A DNA stretch of 64,000 nt from Okeanomitos corallinicola TIOX110 (GCF_038050375.1 NZ_CP150886.1:4071318-4135317); one strand, 5' to 3'; numbered from the stretch's first letter, positions 26,393 through 34,718 are shown. Translations and numbers: made by a program. The notes: a model not told the origin generated them from the letters alone.

Positions 26393-26920
26393 TTATGGGC
26401 ATTGATCATTAGTCATTAGTGCAGAAGTTATTAATTTTGACTTTTGATTTGATATCACCCCATCACCCCAATAAATAATCTCATCTATTCCATCATTTAA
26501 GCTGGGAGGAGCATCCCTAAGTTGGCGGTGCATTCGCAAAATTACCTCTTCAGGGACTTGGCGATCGCGGTTTTGGTTACGTTTTAAACATACCCAAACT
26601 GGAGTTTTGATCCAGATGCCTGTAATGTGAGTAAAACCAATCTCACGGGCTAATTCTATAATTTCCCGGCGATTTTTTCTTTGGGCATTGGTGGCATCAA
26701 AAATGGTGGATATGTTGGCGGTTGTAGCTTGTCGAAATTGTCTTTCTATTTCTTGCCAAATTAATAACCAAGATCCTTGGATGGCTTCTGCACCAAACAG
26801 TTGCCCCCGGATAGCATCTGTAGAAATCAGTTGCATCTGGGGGCTTTCTGCGATTAATTTTTTTGCCAAAGTTGATTTACCGCTACCAGGAAGACCAATC
26901 AGCAAAATAAGTTTAGTCAT
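26393..26920 (-). CDS. Small P-loop kinase-like ATPase (zeta-toxin/PNK-like)
   Basis: 175-residue AAA_33-type P-loop protein. Walker A is right at the N-terminus ('LILLIGLPGSGKSTLAKKL', residues 4-21). 'TIFDATNAQRKNRREIIELA' (about 75-95) matches the acidic and lid-proximal segment of the polynucleotide-kinase/zeta-toxin group, and 'LKRNQNRDRQVPEEVILRM' (about 120-140) is the arginine-rich lid. It should phosphorylate a small molecule or nucleic-acid end; the substrate is unknown. Four perfect GGTGACA copies begin seven bases upstream of its ATG, taking the place where a ribosome binding site would be. The last ~10 residues look like read-through into intergenic sequence. Confidence 0.82.
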   Translation of the reverse strand: MTKLILLIGLPGSGKSTLAKKLIAESPQMQLISTDAIRGQLFGAEAIQGSWLLIWQEIERQFRQATTANISTIFDATNAQRKNRREIIELAREIGFTHITGIWIKTPVWVCLKRNQNRDRQVPEEVILRMHRQLRDAPPSLNDGIDEIIYWGDGVISNQKSKLITSALMTNDQCP

Positions 26921-26926
26921 TGGGAA

Positions 26927-26954
26927 GGTGACAGGTGACAGGTGACAGGTGACA
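26927..26954. repeat. Four perfect tandem GGTGACA heptamers
   Basis: GGTGACA is repeated four times without interruption. It is a known kind of short tandemly repeated repetitive (STRR) sequence in filamentous cyanobacteria. The array sits directly before the start of the P-loop kinase gene, which is read in the opposite direction (as TGTCACC). Confidence 0.95.
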
Positions 26955-27039
26955 GAAATCCATTAAAACTTAAAACTTAAAGATTAAAAAACTTTTACCC
27001 CTGAACCATTACCCATTACCTATTACTCATTACCTATCA

Positions 27040-28329
27040 CTAAATAACTGTGCCATCAGGAATAACGGCATTTTTGAGAACAACTACAATGCCACTGCGA
27101 ATGTAGAAACCTTGTTTTTCCCGTTCGGCTTCTTGGACATTATCTTTATTGATAATTTTTACATCGCGGCCGATGTGGGCATTTTTATCAATAATGGCAC
27201 GACGAATAATACTGTCTTGTCCAATACCTATAGGGATGTCACCTTGTTCTAGTGTAGATTGGCGTTCTACGGAGGGTTGGTAAAAGTCTGAACCCATGAT
27301 TAAGGATTCTTCAATCACAGCACCTGACTCAATCCGAGTGCGCACACCTAAAACTGAATGTTGAATGCGGCAGTTTTTCAAAATACAACCTTCACCAATC
27401 ATTGATTCTGTGATTTCGCAATTCAATAATTTAGAAGGTGGTAAATAACGGGCGCGGGTGTAAATTGGTGCTTTTTCATCGTAGAAGCTAAAAGGTGGCA
27501 TTGGTTGCCGTGTTAAGGCTAAGTTGGCATTGTAGAAAGCCTCAATAGTCCCGATATCTTCCCAGTAATCATCAAACAAGTATGCTTGAACGTTGTGATC
27601 TTTGGCGGCATCAGGAATAATTTCTTTACCGAAATCTGTTTTTTCTAAAGATTCTTTCAGTAATTTGATTAACACATCTTTTTTGAAGACATAAATCCCC
27701 ATTGAGGCGATATATGGCTGTAAAGCAGCTTGCTCTTTTGTCAACCCTAATATGGTAGTATCAACCTGCATTTGTTTGAGCGCGTCACCTTTGGGTTTTT
27801 CGCTAAAGTCAATCACCCTACCGGAGTTGTCAATTTTCATCAAACCGAAATCGGAAGCGCGACGATCATCAATAGGAATTACAGAGAGTGTGATATCAGC
27901 GTTGGTTTCTCTATGACGTTGGATAAATTGGCGATAGTCCATCCGATATAAATGATCACCGGAAAGGATGAGAAACTCATCTACATCCCAATCCTGTAAC
28001 ATCCATATATACTGTCGTACAGCATCAGCAGTACCTTGAAACCAGTTGGGATTCTCTGGGGTTTGTTGTGCTGCTAAGACTTCTACAAACCCATCACTAA
28101 AGCCACCAAAGTTGTAAGCGCGGGCAATATGGCGATTTAAAGATGCTGAGTTAAATTGTGTGAGAACGTAGATTTTATAGATTTCTGAATTAATGCAGTT
28201 GCTGACTGGAATATCTATTAACCGATATTTCCCAGCTACGGGTACTGCGGGTTTTGCACGGAGTTTAGTTAGCGGATATAGTCGTGTACCCGCACCCCCA
28301 CCAAGAATGATTGCTAAAACTTTTTTCAC
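27040..28329 (-). CDS. glgC: Glucose-1-phosphate adenylyltransferase
   Basis: ADP-glucose pyrophosphorylase, the control point of glycogen synthesis: ATP plus glucose 1-phosphate gives ADP-glucose. The 429 residues match the cyanobacterial enzyme. N-terminal catalytic domain: '[24 protein letters not shown]', '[17 protein letters not shown]' and '[15 protein letters not shown]'; sugar-phosphate lysine in '[10 protein letters not shown]'. The C-terminal left-handed beta-helix ('[19 protein letters not shown]') and '[20 protein letters not shown]' carry the 3-phosphoglycerate activation site typical of photosynthetic organisms. It is a single gene. Activation by 3-PGA and inhibition by phosphate are expected from the family. 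Confidence 0.98.
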   Translation of the reverse strand: MKKVLAIILGGGAGTRLYPLTKLRAKPAVPVAGKYRLIDIPVSNCINSEIYKIYVLTQFNSASLNRHIARAYNFGGFSDGFVEVLAAQQTPENPNWFQGTADAVRQYIWMLQDWDVDEFLILSGDHLYRMDYRQFIQRHRETNADITLSVIPIDDRRASDFGLMKIDNSGRVIDFSEKPKGDALKQMQVDTTILGLTKEQAALQPYIASMGIYVFKKDVLIKLLKESLEKTDFGKEIIPDAAKDHNVQAYLFDDYWEDIGTIEAFYNANLALTRQPMPPFSFYDEKAPIYTRARYLPPSKLLNCEITESMIGEGCILKNCRIQHSVLGVRTRIESGAVIEESLIMGSDFYQPSVERQSTLEQGDIPIGIGQDSIIRRAIIDKNAHIGRDVKIINKDNVQEAEREKQGFYIRSGIVVVLKNAVIPDGTVI

Positions 28330-28656
28330 AAAATTTCTCCAGACTGCCTTTCAACTCTCACCTACAGTTTAGGACGATGAGTGGCAACTGATAAGGGGGG
28401 ATCAAAGAATCTTGGGGAAGATTTTTTGAGATTGGGGGTTTGAGCGGGAAAATATAGAACTAATGTATTAGTAAGGGATGAGGGAAATATGGGGTGCGTT
28501 TCCCCTAATGTACAACTAGGCTGATTATTTTCAGTGAAGCGACAGTAAAACAAAATTAACGACTAAATATTTTCCTGTAGGATTAGATTTAGTATGATTG
28601 CTAATTGAAAGTAATCAACTCTTGTTAAATTAATTAAGTGTAAAAAGTGTAACTAT
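28330..28656. other. Divergent intergenic region
   Basis: Gap between glgC (minus) and the ATPase gene (plus), so it should hold both promoters. No firm promoter boxes, terminator or RNA was recognised. A 63-codon open frame on the minus strand (28362-28553) has intergenic-type composition and was rejected. Confidence 0.4.
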
Positions 28657-29838
28657 ATGAAATTAGATTTTGTAGAATATTCTGAGGATCAAGGTAAGCC
28701 CAGTGAGTGGCGTTTAGATGGTTGTCAATTAGGTAATGTAAACTTAATTGTTGGTAAAAATGCCTCTGGTAAATCGAGAATACTTAAAGCTATTAACCTA
28801 ATATCTAATTTACTCTCAGGTGATGAATTTCTTGAAGCTGACGATCAGTTAAAAGAATGCAAATTAATTTTTGATTCTAATCAGCAAGAACAGAAAAAAG
28901 TATATATATTGAAAGTTGAAAATGGTGAGGTAGTCCAAGAAATTTTTACCATTGGTTCTAAGACTTACCTGGATAGAAAAGAATCGGGAGAGGGTAAAGT
29001 TTGGGCTGAAAAGTTAGGTCAAGACATTGATTTTCAAACCCCACCAAATGGATTAGCAATTTTCAAACGTAGAGATTCTATTCAACATCCTCAATTTGAA
29101 GAACTTTATAATTGGGCAAATTCATTGAGATATTATAAATTTGGTACAGAATTAGGAAAAAGATGTCTTGGTTCAACTAAGGTGAAAACAAAAAATATAG
29201 ATTTAAAAGATACAGATAGAGTAGTTGATATATTCATTGCAGGAGAAAAAGAATTTGGAGAAAATTTTATTCAAGCTATTACATCAGATATGTTGTCAAT
29301 AGGGTACAACATATTTCAAATAGAAACTAAAACACCATCATTATTTTCCATATCGAACGAACAGTATGATCTGCCTATCAAACTACAATGTATTTATGTT
29401 CAAGAAAGCGATTTAAAAGCTAAAACCGAACAAGGATTAATATCCCAAGGTATGTTTAGAGTATTATCTCTAATAATTCAATTAAACTACGCACTTTTAG
29501 CTAAAAAACCAAGTTGTATTTTAATAGATGATATTGGGGAAGGACTCGATTTTGAAAGGTCATCAGCGATGATTAAGTTACTTATTAATAAAGCTGAAGC
29601 TGAAAATGGATTAGTTCAGCTAATAATGACAACAAATGACCGATTTATTATGAACGGTATTCCCTTGGAATATTGGTCAGTAATTGAAAGGAAAGCAGGA
29701 TTAGCTAAACTGCACAATATACATAATTCAAAAGAAATATTTGATGACTTTAAATTTACGGGTTTAAACAACTTTGACTTTTTTGCGACTCAATTCTATC
29801 TAGAAGGATTCGGTGATGAGGAGAATATAGAACAGTGA
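28657..29838 (+). CDS. ABC/OLD-type AAA ATPase (AAA_15/AAA_21), putative defence ATPase
   Basis: 393-residue P-loop ATPase of the ABC/SMC-like AAA_21 group. Walker A is 'LIVGKNASGKSRIL' (G33-S40). A signature-like segment 'LISQGMFRVLSLIIQL' precedes Walker B 'SCILIDDIGEGLD' (D291, D292, E295), and 'LIMTTNDRFIMNGI' holds the switch-region strand. A middle region of about 200 residues lacks known motifs. It starts 'MKLDFVEYSEDQGKPSEW', as such ATPases often do. Its stop overlaps the next gene by four bases (29835-29838), so the two are translationally coupled. This ATPase plus TOPRIM-like pairing resembles OLD, PARIS and RloAB-type units; a defence role is inference. Confidence 0.85.
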   Translation: MKLDFVEYSEDQGKPSEWRLDGCQLGNVNLIVGKNASGKSRILKAINLISNLLSGDEFLEADDQLKECKLIFDSNQQEQKKVYILKVENGEVVQEIFTIGSKTYLDRKESGEGKVWAEKLGQDIDFQTPPNGLAIFKRRDSIQHPQFEELYNWANSLRYYKFGTELGKRCLGSTKVKTKNIDLKDTDRVVDIFIAGEKEFGENFIQAITSDMLSIGYNIFQIETKTPSLFSISNEQYDLPIKLQCIYVQESDLKAKTEQGLISQGMFRVLSLIIQLNYALLAKKPSCILIDDIGEGLDFERSSAMIKLLINKAEAENGLVQLIMTTNDRFIMNGIPLEYWSVIERKAGLAKLHNIHNSKEIFDDFKFTGLNNFDFFATQFYLEGFGDEENIEQ

Positions 29839-30527
29839 AAAAATTAGCTATTTTTGTGGAGGGGAAAACAGAACAAATTTTTGTCAAAAAGTTATTAACA
29901 GAAATTGCAGGTAAATTAAAGATTTCTATAGAGATTAAATCGAGGGAAAAAAGCAAATATGCTCAAGTAATAATGAAAGATATTGTTACGTCAGAAACAA
30001 AATTCTATGTTTTAATTTATAACTCCTGTAATGATGAAACTGTTGTTTCAGATATGAGAGAACAATATCAATCTTTATCTGTAGATGGCTATGAGAGAAT
30101 AATAGGATTAAGAGATGTTTATCCGATTGCTATATCTGAAAAATCGAGATTGCAAAGAAGTTTAAATTATTCTTTACCAAAAGGAGTAATTCCTATAAAT
30201 ATAGTGCTTGCTGTGATGGAAGTAGAAGCATGGTTTTTAGCAGAATATAATCATTTTCTTAAATTGGATAGCAGTTTAACACTAGATAAAATTCAAGACC
30301 TTTTGGGATTTAATCCGCAAACTGATGATATGGAAGCACGACCTAAACCTTCAGATGATATAAGAAATATTTATAATCATCTAGGAAAAGGTTATAATAA
30401 GAGCGAAAAACAACTAAATAGACTAGCGGCCAATTTAGATTATGAATTTATATATATAAAACTTGTAAATACTATTCCTAGTCTTGGAGAGTTTATTGGA
30501 TATATTGACAAATTCATGTTTTCTTAG
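29835..30527 (+). CDS. TOPRIM/DUF4276-like protein, partner of the ATPase
   Basis: 230-residue protein. It opens with 'KKLAIFVEGKTEQIFVKKLL', the strand-E-G-x-T-E pattern of TOPRIM/DUF4276 proteins, where the glutamate is catalytic in nucleases of this fold. The next acidic block is 'LIYNSCNDETVVSDMREQ'; where relatives commonly have Asp, this copy reads Asn (YNS), so the metal site may be changed. Further family marks are 'RIIGLRDVYPI', 'MEVEAWFLAEYNHFLKLD' and the C-terminal 'LANLDYEFIYI'. It overlaps the ATPase gene by four bases. GTG is the start codon. I expect a cytoplasmic effector controlled by the ATPase, perhaps a nuclease; family placement is moderate and activity is inferred. Confidence 0.72.
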   Translation: MKKLAIFVEGKTEQIFVKKLLTEIAGKLKISIEIKSREKSKYAQVIMKDIVTSETKFYVLIYNSCNDETVVSDMREQYQSLSVDGYERIIGLRDVYPIAISEKSRLQRSLNYSLPKGVIPINIVLAVMEVEAWFLAEYNHFLKLDSSLTLDKIQDLLGFNPQTDDMEARPKPSDDIRNIYNHLGKGYNKSEKQLNRLAANLDYEFIYIKLVNTIPSLGEFIGYIDKFMFS

Positions 30528-30532
30528 TAATT

Positions 30533-32002
30533 ATGCAAATTCACACACCAGATTGGGTTAAACACGCGGTTTTTTATCAAATCTTCCCTGATAGATTCGC
30601 CAAAAGCACAAAATCTCACAAACGATTATTAAATAATCCTAAATGGGAAGATTGGGATGCAAAACCCACACTCCAAGGTTACAAAGGTGGTGATTTATGG
30701 GGAATTGTCGAACAATTAGATTATATTCAAAGTTTAGGAATTAACGCAATTTACTTTACTCCCATTTTTCAATCTGCTAGTAATCACCGCTATCACACCC
30801 ATGATTACTATCAAATTGATCCTTTATTGGGTGGTAATCACGCTTTTCAAGATTTGCTAGATGAAGCACATGAACGTAATATTAAAATCGTTCTGGATGG
30901 AGTTTTTAATCATGCAAGTCGGGGTATATTTTTCTTCCATGACATATTAGAAAATGGACCCCATTCACCTTGGGTAGATTGGTTTAAAATCCAAGGTTGG
31001 CCACTTGCACCATATACAGGTGATGCACCTGCAAATTATGAAAGTTGGGCAGATATTCGTTCTTTACCAACATTTAACCATGATAATCCAGAGGTGCGGG
31101 AATATATCATGGAAATTGCCGAATATTGGGTGAGAATTGGGATTGATGGATGGCGTTTAGATGTACCTTTTGAAATTAAAACTCCTGGTTTTTGGCAAGA
31201 ATTTAGAGAGAGAATTAAAGCAATAAATCCTGATGTTTATATTGTTGGGGAAGTGTGGGGAGATTCCCGTCAGTGGTTGGATGGAACACAGTTTGATGGG
31301 GTAATGAACTATTTATTTACAGGACCAACTATTGCTTTTACTGGGGGAGAACGTGTAAATTTAGAACAGGTAAAAGGGCGAGATTATGAAGTTTTTCCAC
31401 CTTTATCTGCTGCTGATTATGCTAAAAAAATTGAGGATTTGTTAAAGCTTTATCCTTGGGAAATTCAACTTACACAATTGAATTTATTAGCAAGTCATGA
31501 TACAGCAAGATTAATAACTATTGCAGGTGATGATATTGCAACTGTAGAATTAGCAACTTTACTATTATTTACTTTTCCTGGTGCGCCTAGTGTGTATTAT
31601 GGTGATGAAGTAGGTTTACCTGGTGGTTTAGATCCTGATTGTCGTCGTGGTTTTCCTTTAGAAGAAAATTGGAATTTAGAACTTCTGAAAATTCATAAAC
31701 AATTGATTTCTTTGCGTCATAAATATACAGCTTTAAGGGTTGGTAATTATCAATTTCTTCATGTACAAGAAACGGTTTATGTATTTGCCAGAATTTGGAA
31801 AAATGAGGAATTAATAATTGCTGTGAATGTTGGTAATGAGTCTGTTACAGGTAATTTTGATGGTGGTAAATTACAAAGTCAACCACAAACTTTGTTATAT
31901 GGAAAAGGGGAAATAAAATGGAATGCTAAGGATGTAGATTTTAGTATTCCTGCGCGTTGTGGGTGTGTTTTTGGTGAGGATGTTTGGTTAATATTTTTTT
32001 AA
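30533..32002 (+). CDS. GH13 alpha-glycosidase (neopullulanase-like)
   Basis: Alpha-amylase family enzyme of 489 residues acting on alpha-glucans or maltodextrins, cytoplasmic as no signal peptide is present. The start 'MQIHTPDWVKHAVFYQIFPDRF' is typical. Barrel motifs and catalytic residues: 'VLDGVFNHASRG', nucleophile Asp210 ('DGWRLDVPFEI'), acid/base Glu240 ('IVGEVWGDSRQW'), and Asp323 ('LLASHDTARL'). A C-terminal beta domain follows from about 405. It begins only five bases after the TOPRIM-like gene, so it is probably read from the same transcript although the functions seem unrelated; it may simply be the host gene next to which the defence-like pair sits. Confidence 0.93.
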   Translation: MQIHTPDWVKHAVFYQIFPDRFAKSTKSHKRLLNNPKWEDWDAKPTLQGYKGGDLWGIVEQLDYIQSLGINAIYFTPIFQSASNHRYHTHDYYQIDPLLGGNHAFQDLLDEAHERNIKIVLDGVFNHASRGIFFFHDILENGPHSPWVDWFKIQGWPLAPYTGDAPANYESWADIRSLPTFNHDNPEVREYIMEIAEYWVRIGIDGWRLDVPFEIKTPGFWQEFRERIKAINPDVYIVGEVWGDSRQWLDGTQFDGVMNYLFTGPTIAFTGGERVNLEQVKGRDYEVFPPLSAADYAKKIEDLLKLYPWEIQLTQLNLLASHDTARLITIAGDDIATVELATLLLFTFPGAPSVYYGDEVGLPGGLDPDCRRGFPLEENWNLELLKIHKQLISLRHKYTALRVGNYQFLHVQETVYVFARIWKNEELIIAVNVGNESVTGNFDGGKLQSQPQTLLYGKGEIKWNAKDVDFSIPARCGCVFGEDVWLIFF

Positions 32003-32044
32003 AAAACCACAGAGACACAGAGGAGGAAGAATAGATTTTAAGAT

Positions 32045-32073
32045 GTCCTACTTCTAAAAGAGGTAGGTTATCT
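32045..32073. repeat. Hairpin variant of the 'gaagtcgggtatctga' repeat
   Basis: CCTACTTCT and AGAGGTAGG form a nearly perfect stem around a short loop, followed by 'ttatctga'. It matches, with changes, the repeats at 15904, 37925 and 41241-41304, and lies between the convergent GH13 and HNH genes. Confidence 0.55.
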
Positions 32074-32080
32074 GATTTTA

Positions 32081-32326
32081 TTAAAGATCAAAATGTCGGT
32101 GAAAACGGTGATCAATTTTATTGGTTTTGGTTTTGTTGCAAGTTAAACAGAGAGTTTGTAAATTACTAATATCATTTTTTCCACCGCGAGATAAAGGGAT
32201 AATATGATCAATACTAAGGTTAGTTTCTTGGTTAGTTTTACCGCAGCTTTGACACTGATATTTATCTCTTTGATAAACAAATTTTCTCACTTCTGGGGGG
32301 ATAGGAATACGTGGGGTTTTGTTCAT
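32081..32326 (-). CDS. HNH endonuclease domain protein
   Basis: Small HNH nuclease of about 81 residues. A zinc knuckle (CxxC in 'KYQCQSCGKTN') is followed by the catalytic 'LSIDHIIPLSRGGKNDISNLQTLCLTCN', with D-H as the metal/catalytic pair, N of 'ISNLQ' and the second CxxC. The ATG at 32326 ('MNKTPRIPIPPE') lies just past the stop of the DUF2252 gene (32332); a start at 32350 would overlap that gene by 19 bases. The two are therefore likely cotranscribed. Stand-alone HNH proteins like this are common and their targets are usually unknown. Confidence 0.85.
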   Translation of the reverse strand: MNKTPRIPIPPEVRKFVYQRDKYQCQSCGKTNQETNLSIDHIIPLSRGGKNDISNLQTLCLTCNKTKTNKIDHRFHRHFDL

Positions 32327-32331
32327 TTTAA

Positions 32332-33519
32332 CTAACTCAATTCTTGACAAAATTCTTGAAAATCTTGGGTAACTTGTTCTGAATAATTACGTGCATATTC
32401 TATAATAGAATTATGCCATTCTGAAGATTGAGCAAAAGCGATTAATTCATCAGCAATTGCAGAACCTTGTCTACCACTACTGCGTAAATGACCCCAAGCT
32501 GTAATTTCAGCCATCGTTTGAATTAATGTTTCTAAATGTTCTAAATTTCCATCCCAAGCTTGCAAATGAACTGTATCTTTTTCTGGTTGTAATTCTTTTA
32601 AAACATAGGATTTTTCACCATCATTGATAGCTTCTAATAAAGCAGGTGCAATACCCTGAAAGCGGTTTTGAATTGCAACTACCCTCGCAGCAGGTGTTTC
32701 CCATTTTGGTTGGGGAACTTTTAAATAAGGTTTGAGTGAATTTGTAGGAGTTTCTTTAAAATCTAATAAATAATTATCATCAGGAGAACCATTACCTGCT
32801 ATTAAAATGATATAACGTTCTAAACCTAAACTACCATTACCAGCTATACGTTTTTCAATATCTAAGATTTGATAAAATTCAGGGTGCTGATTTGTGGTAT
32901 GATGCCAATATTGAATTAATGCTTTTACTTTTTCTTGTTCGTCATCGGTAGCTTTATTAACTCGTTGATTATCAACTAATAATCTTCTTTCACCTTTTTT
33001 TTCTTTGGTGTATTTATCTAAGAATTTCACACGGTTGCGTTTTTTTAAACTTTTCAATAAATCTCTGACTAAACCTTTAGCGGTTTTCCTTTCTACAGTT
33101 CTAGCTTTTCCATCTGCAAGGTTTTTAGTATAGGTTTTTAAATAAATATTACTTAAATGTAGAGATTCTGCATCATTAATACCCACAGCATGAGAACCTA
33201 CCATAATACTTGTGATAAACCTGACTAAATCATAAGTACAAGGTGCAAGTACAGCTTCATCAAAGTCATTAATATCAAAGTAAACTAAGCGATTATCACC
33301 TTTATAAGTACCAAAATTTTCTAAATGTAAATCACCGCATATCCAGGTGAGAGGTGCAGAATTTATAATTGAATCTGGAGGTAAATCTTCATAGAATAGA
33401 TGACAAGTTCCGCGAAAGAAAGAAAATTGATCATTTGCAAGTTTTTTGTATTTTAACTTTAATAATTCTGGATTTCTTCCGTGGTTGAATTTGTCAATTC
33501 GGGTTTTGATGTTGTTCAT
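32332..33519 (-). CDS. DUF2252 family protein (kinase-like fold)
   Basis: 395-residue member of DUF2252, a family with distant similarity to aminoglycoside phosphotransferase/protein-kinase folds and no confirmed role. Landmarks are 'FSFFRGTCHLFYEDLPP' near the N-terminus, 'TWICGDLHLENFGTYKGDNRLVYFDINDFDEA' (about 60-95; the H-x-E-N-F and D-x-N-D-F-D clusters resemble catalytic and metal-binding loops), and 'LHLQAWDGNLEHL' and 'TAWGHLRSSGRQGSAIADEL' toward the C-terminus. It is probably cytoplasmic. It is followed by the HNH gene with no gap, so the pair may be one transcription unit. Any kinase activity is inference. Confidence 0.88.
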   Translation of the reverse strand: MNNIKTRIDKFNHGRNPELLKLKYKKLANDQFSFFRGTCHLFYEDLPPDSIINSAPLTWICGDLHLENFGTYKGDNRLVYFDINDFDEAVLAPCTYDLVRFITSIMVGSHAVGINDAESLHLSNIYLKTYTKNLADGKARTVERKTAKGLVRDLLKSLKKRNRVKFLDKYTKEKKGERRLLVDNQRVNKATDDEQEKVKALIQYWHHTTNQHPEFYQILDIEKRIAGNGSLGLERYIILIAGNGSPDDNYLLDFKETPTNSLKPYLKVPQPKWETPAARVVAIQNRFQGIAPALLEAINDGEKSYVLKELQPEKDTVHLQAWDGNLEHLETLIQTMAEITAWGHLRSSGRQGSAIADELIAFAQSSEWHNSIIEYARNYSEQVTQDFQEFCQELS

Positions 33520-33530
33520 GGGTGGATGTT

Positions 33531-33571
33531 GTCTGAATCAGGATATCCAGGATTTGAGGATGTACAGGATG
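33531..33571. repeat. Copy 1 of 'ctgaatcaggatttacaggat' repeat
   Basis: Contains 'ctgaatcaggatatccagga' and a following 'gatgtacaggatg'. One of four related copies between 33.5 and 34.9 kb; it separates the DUF2252 and Uma2 genes. Confidence 0.7.
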
Positions 33572-33586
33572 CGCTTAATAATTAAT

Positions 33587-34162
33587 TTAACGAATTAACC
33601 CAGCATTTTTAAAAACTTCATCAGGTGTAATTTGCAAACCTGATAATAATTCATTAGTGATAATTTGCTGATTTCTATAAGTAGTTGGGAGAGAAGAAGA
33701 TGTTAAAACTGTGATAGTTTGTGAAACTGTATCTACTACCCAAACCAAAGTAATTCCAGCTTGTAAATAATAAGTAGCTTTTTCAATCATATCTCCAAAA
33801 GTTTGACCAGGAGAAATAATTTCAATTACTAACTCTGGTGTAACTGGACAAGGTTCATCTTTTAACCAGTCCAGAGGAAGACGTTCATAAGAAACATAAG
33901 TTAAATCAGGTACAGGTATCCAATCTTGTTGATTTTTGGTTAATTTTACACTCCATTCAATGACAACACGACCTTTTTCTTTTCCCCATGTAGATAATAA
34001 TATAAATAATGATCCTGTAGTTGAACCGTGAAAAAATTTAGGTGACATTTGCTCATTTTTGTATTTAGGTATAGCTTCACCGTTAACTAATTCATATATG
34101 GTATCAGTTTCAGGAAGTGAGAGAAATTCTTCAAGGGTGAGTTTATTTTTAATTTGAATCAT
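33587..34162 (-). CDS. Uma2 family (DUF820) putative endonuclease
   Basis: Third Uma2 protein, 191 residues. Family features: 'LTLEEFLSLPETDTIYELVN' at the N-terminus, 'WIPVPDLTYVSYERLP', and the core 'VTPELVIEIISPGQTFGDMIEKATYYLQAGITLVWVVD' (split here only for reading), in which E of 'VIEIISP' and the D-x-x-x-K pair correspond to the nuclease-like residues. It lies between two copies of the 'ctgaatcagg' repeat, so this gene may have moved or been shuffled as a cassette. Function is unknown. Confidence 0.9.
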   Translation of the reverse strand: MIQIKNKLTLEEFLSLPETDTIYELVNGEAIPKYKNEQMSPKFFHGSTTGSLFILLSTWGKEKGRVVIEWSVKLTKNQQDWIPVPDLTYVSYERLPLDWLKDEPCPVTPELVIEIISPGQTFGDMIEKATYYLQAGITLVWVVDTVSQTITVLTSSSLPTTYRNQQIITNELLSGLQITPDEVFKNAGLIR

Positions 34163-34168
34163 TTCTTT

Positions 34169-34212
34169 GTCTGAATCCGGATTTTCAGGATTATAGGATT
34201 TACAGGATGTAA
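34169..34212. repeat. Copy 2 of 'ctgaatcaggatttacaggat' repeat
   Basis: Reads 'ctgaatccggattttcagga' and then 'ggatttacaggatg'. It sits just upstream of the Uma2 gene start and downstream of hicB. Confidence 0.7.
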
Positions 34213-34281
34213 TTTAATATTTCAATCTTAACCACAAAAGATAGTGAAAACCAAGATATATCCAATTTATGAATATTGTAT

Positions 34282-34500
34282 TTATGCAGCTTGATTAAAT
34301 GTTGGTTGTGGAAGATTTTCACCTGTCGTTTGATAAGCTATTACTAATGATTCTAAAGCCTCAATTCCATTATTAACTGCTTCTTGATAAGAGTCTCCAT
34401 GTGTCCGCCAAGTTTGTCCAGGAAAATCGGGACATCCTACCAAAAAACAGTTATCTTCTTCTGACCATTGAATTATCATTTGATATTTAAGGTTCATCAT
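34282..34500 (-). CDS. hicB: HicB-family antitoxin
   Basis: 72-residue partner of HicA, with the HicB_lk fold: 'YQMIIQWSEEDNCFLVGCPDFPGQTWRTHGDSYQEAVNNGIEALES' spans the degenerate RNase H-like domain (pieces 'IIQWSEEDNCFLVGCPDFPG' and 'SYQEAVNNGIEAL'). No separate DNA-binding tail is present, so it may regulate its operon weakly or not at all. It overlaps hicA by 14 bases and is the second gene, an order (toxin first) usual for hicAB. It should bind HicA and block its mRNA cleavage. Confidence 0.92.
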   Translation of the reverse strand: MMNLKYQMIIQWSEEDNCFLVGCPDFPGQTWRTHGDSYQEAVNNGIEALESLVIAYQTTGENLPQPTFNQAA

Positions 34501-34705
34501 TTTCTGTTTTATGTTCTATTTCTTGAATAGCTTGTTTGACTTCTTTTTCTTGATACTTTTTAGCATCAGCACTATCTTTACCAGAAATAGTGATTTTTCC
34601 ATTATATAATGGATGTATCCAGTTTGTGTGACTTCCTTTACCGGGAATTTCTATAAAACCAGCTTGTTTAAGCATTTGTTTTAGTTCTCGGATTTTCTTA
34701 GGCAT
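34487..34705 (-). CDS. hicA: HicA-family mRNA interferase toxin
   Basis: 72-residue double-stranded-RNA-binding-like toxin that cleaves mRNA independently of translation. The N-terminus 'KIRELKQMLKQAGFIEIPGK' and the key motif 'GKGSHTNWIHPLYNGKITI' carry the catalytic histidine (His in 'GSH'). The last ~20 residues are highly charged and overlap hicB. The system is flanked on both sides by copies of the same dispersed repeat. With an intact histidine and intact antitoxin it is probably functional. Confidence 0.92.
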   Translation of the reverse strand: MPKKIRELKQMLKQAGFIEIPGKGSHTNWIHPLYNGKITISGKDSADAKKYQEKEVKQAIQEIEHKTENDEP

Positions 34706-34718
34706 TTATTTAATATTT

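Noticed and set aside
26927-26954. Tandem GGTGACA copies as a CRISPR array
   Set aside because: The units are seven bases with no spacers; they are short tandem repeats. No cas genes occur in the window.
28362-28553. 63-codon minus-strand ORF between glgC and the ATPase gene
   Set aside because: Low complexity, proline- and serine-rich translation of intergenic sequence, without a ribosome binding site or family resemblance.
28657-30527. Firm assignment as PARIS or Gabija
   Set aside because: The ATPase lacks Gabija's TOPRIM fusion, no UvrD-like helicase is present, and the partner is nearer DUF4276 than the DUF4435 of AriB; only a general resemblance is claimed.
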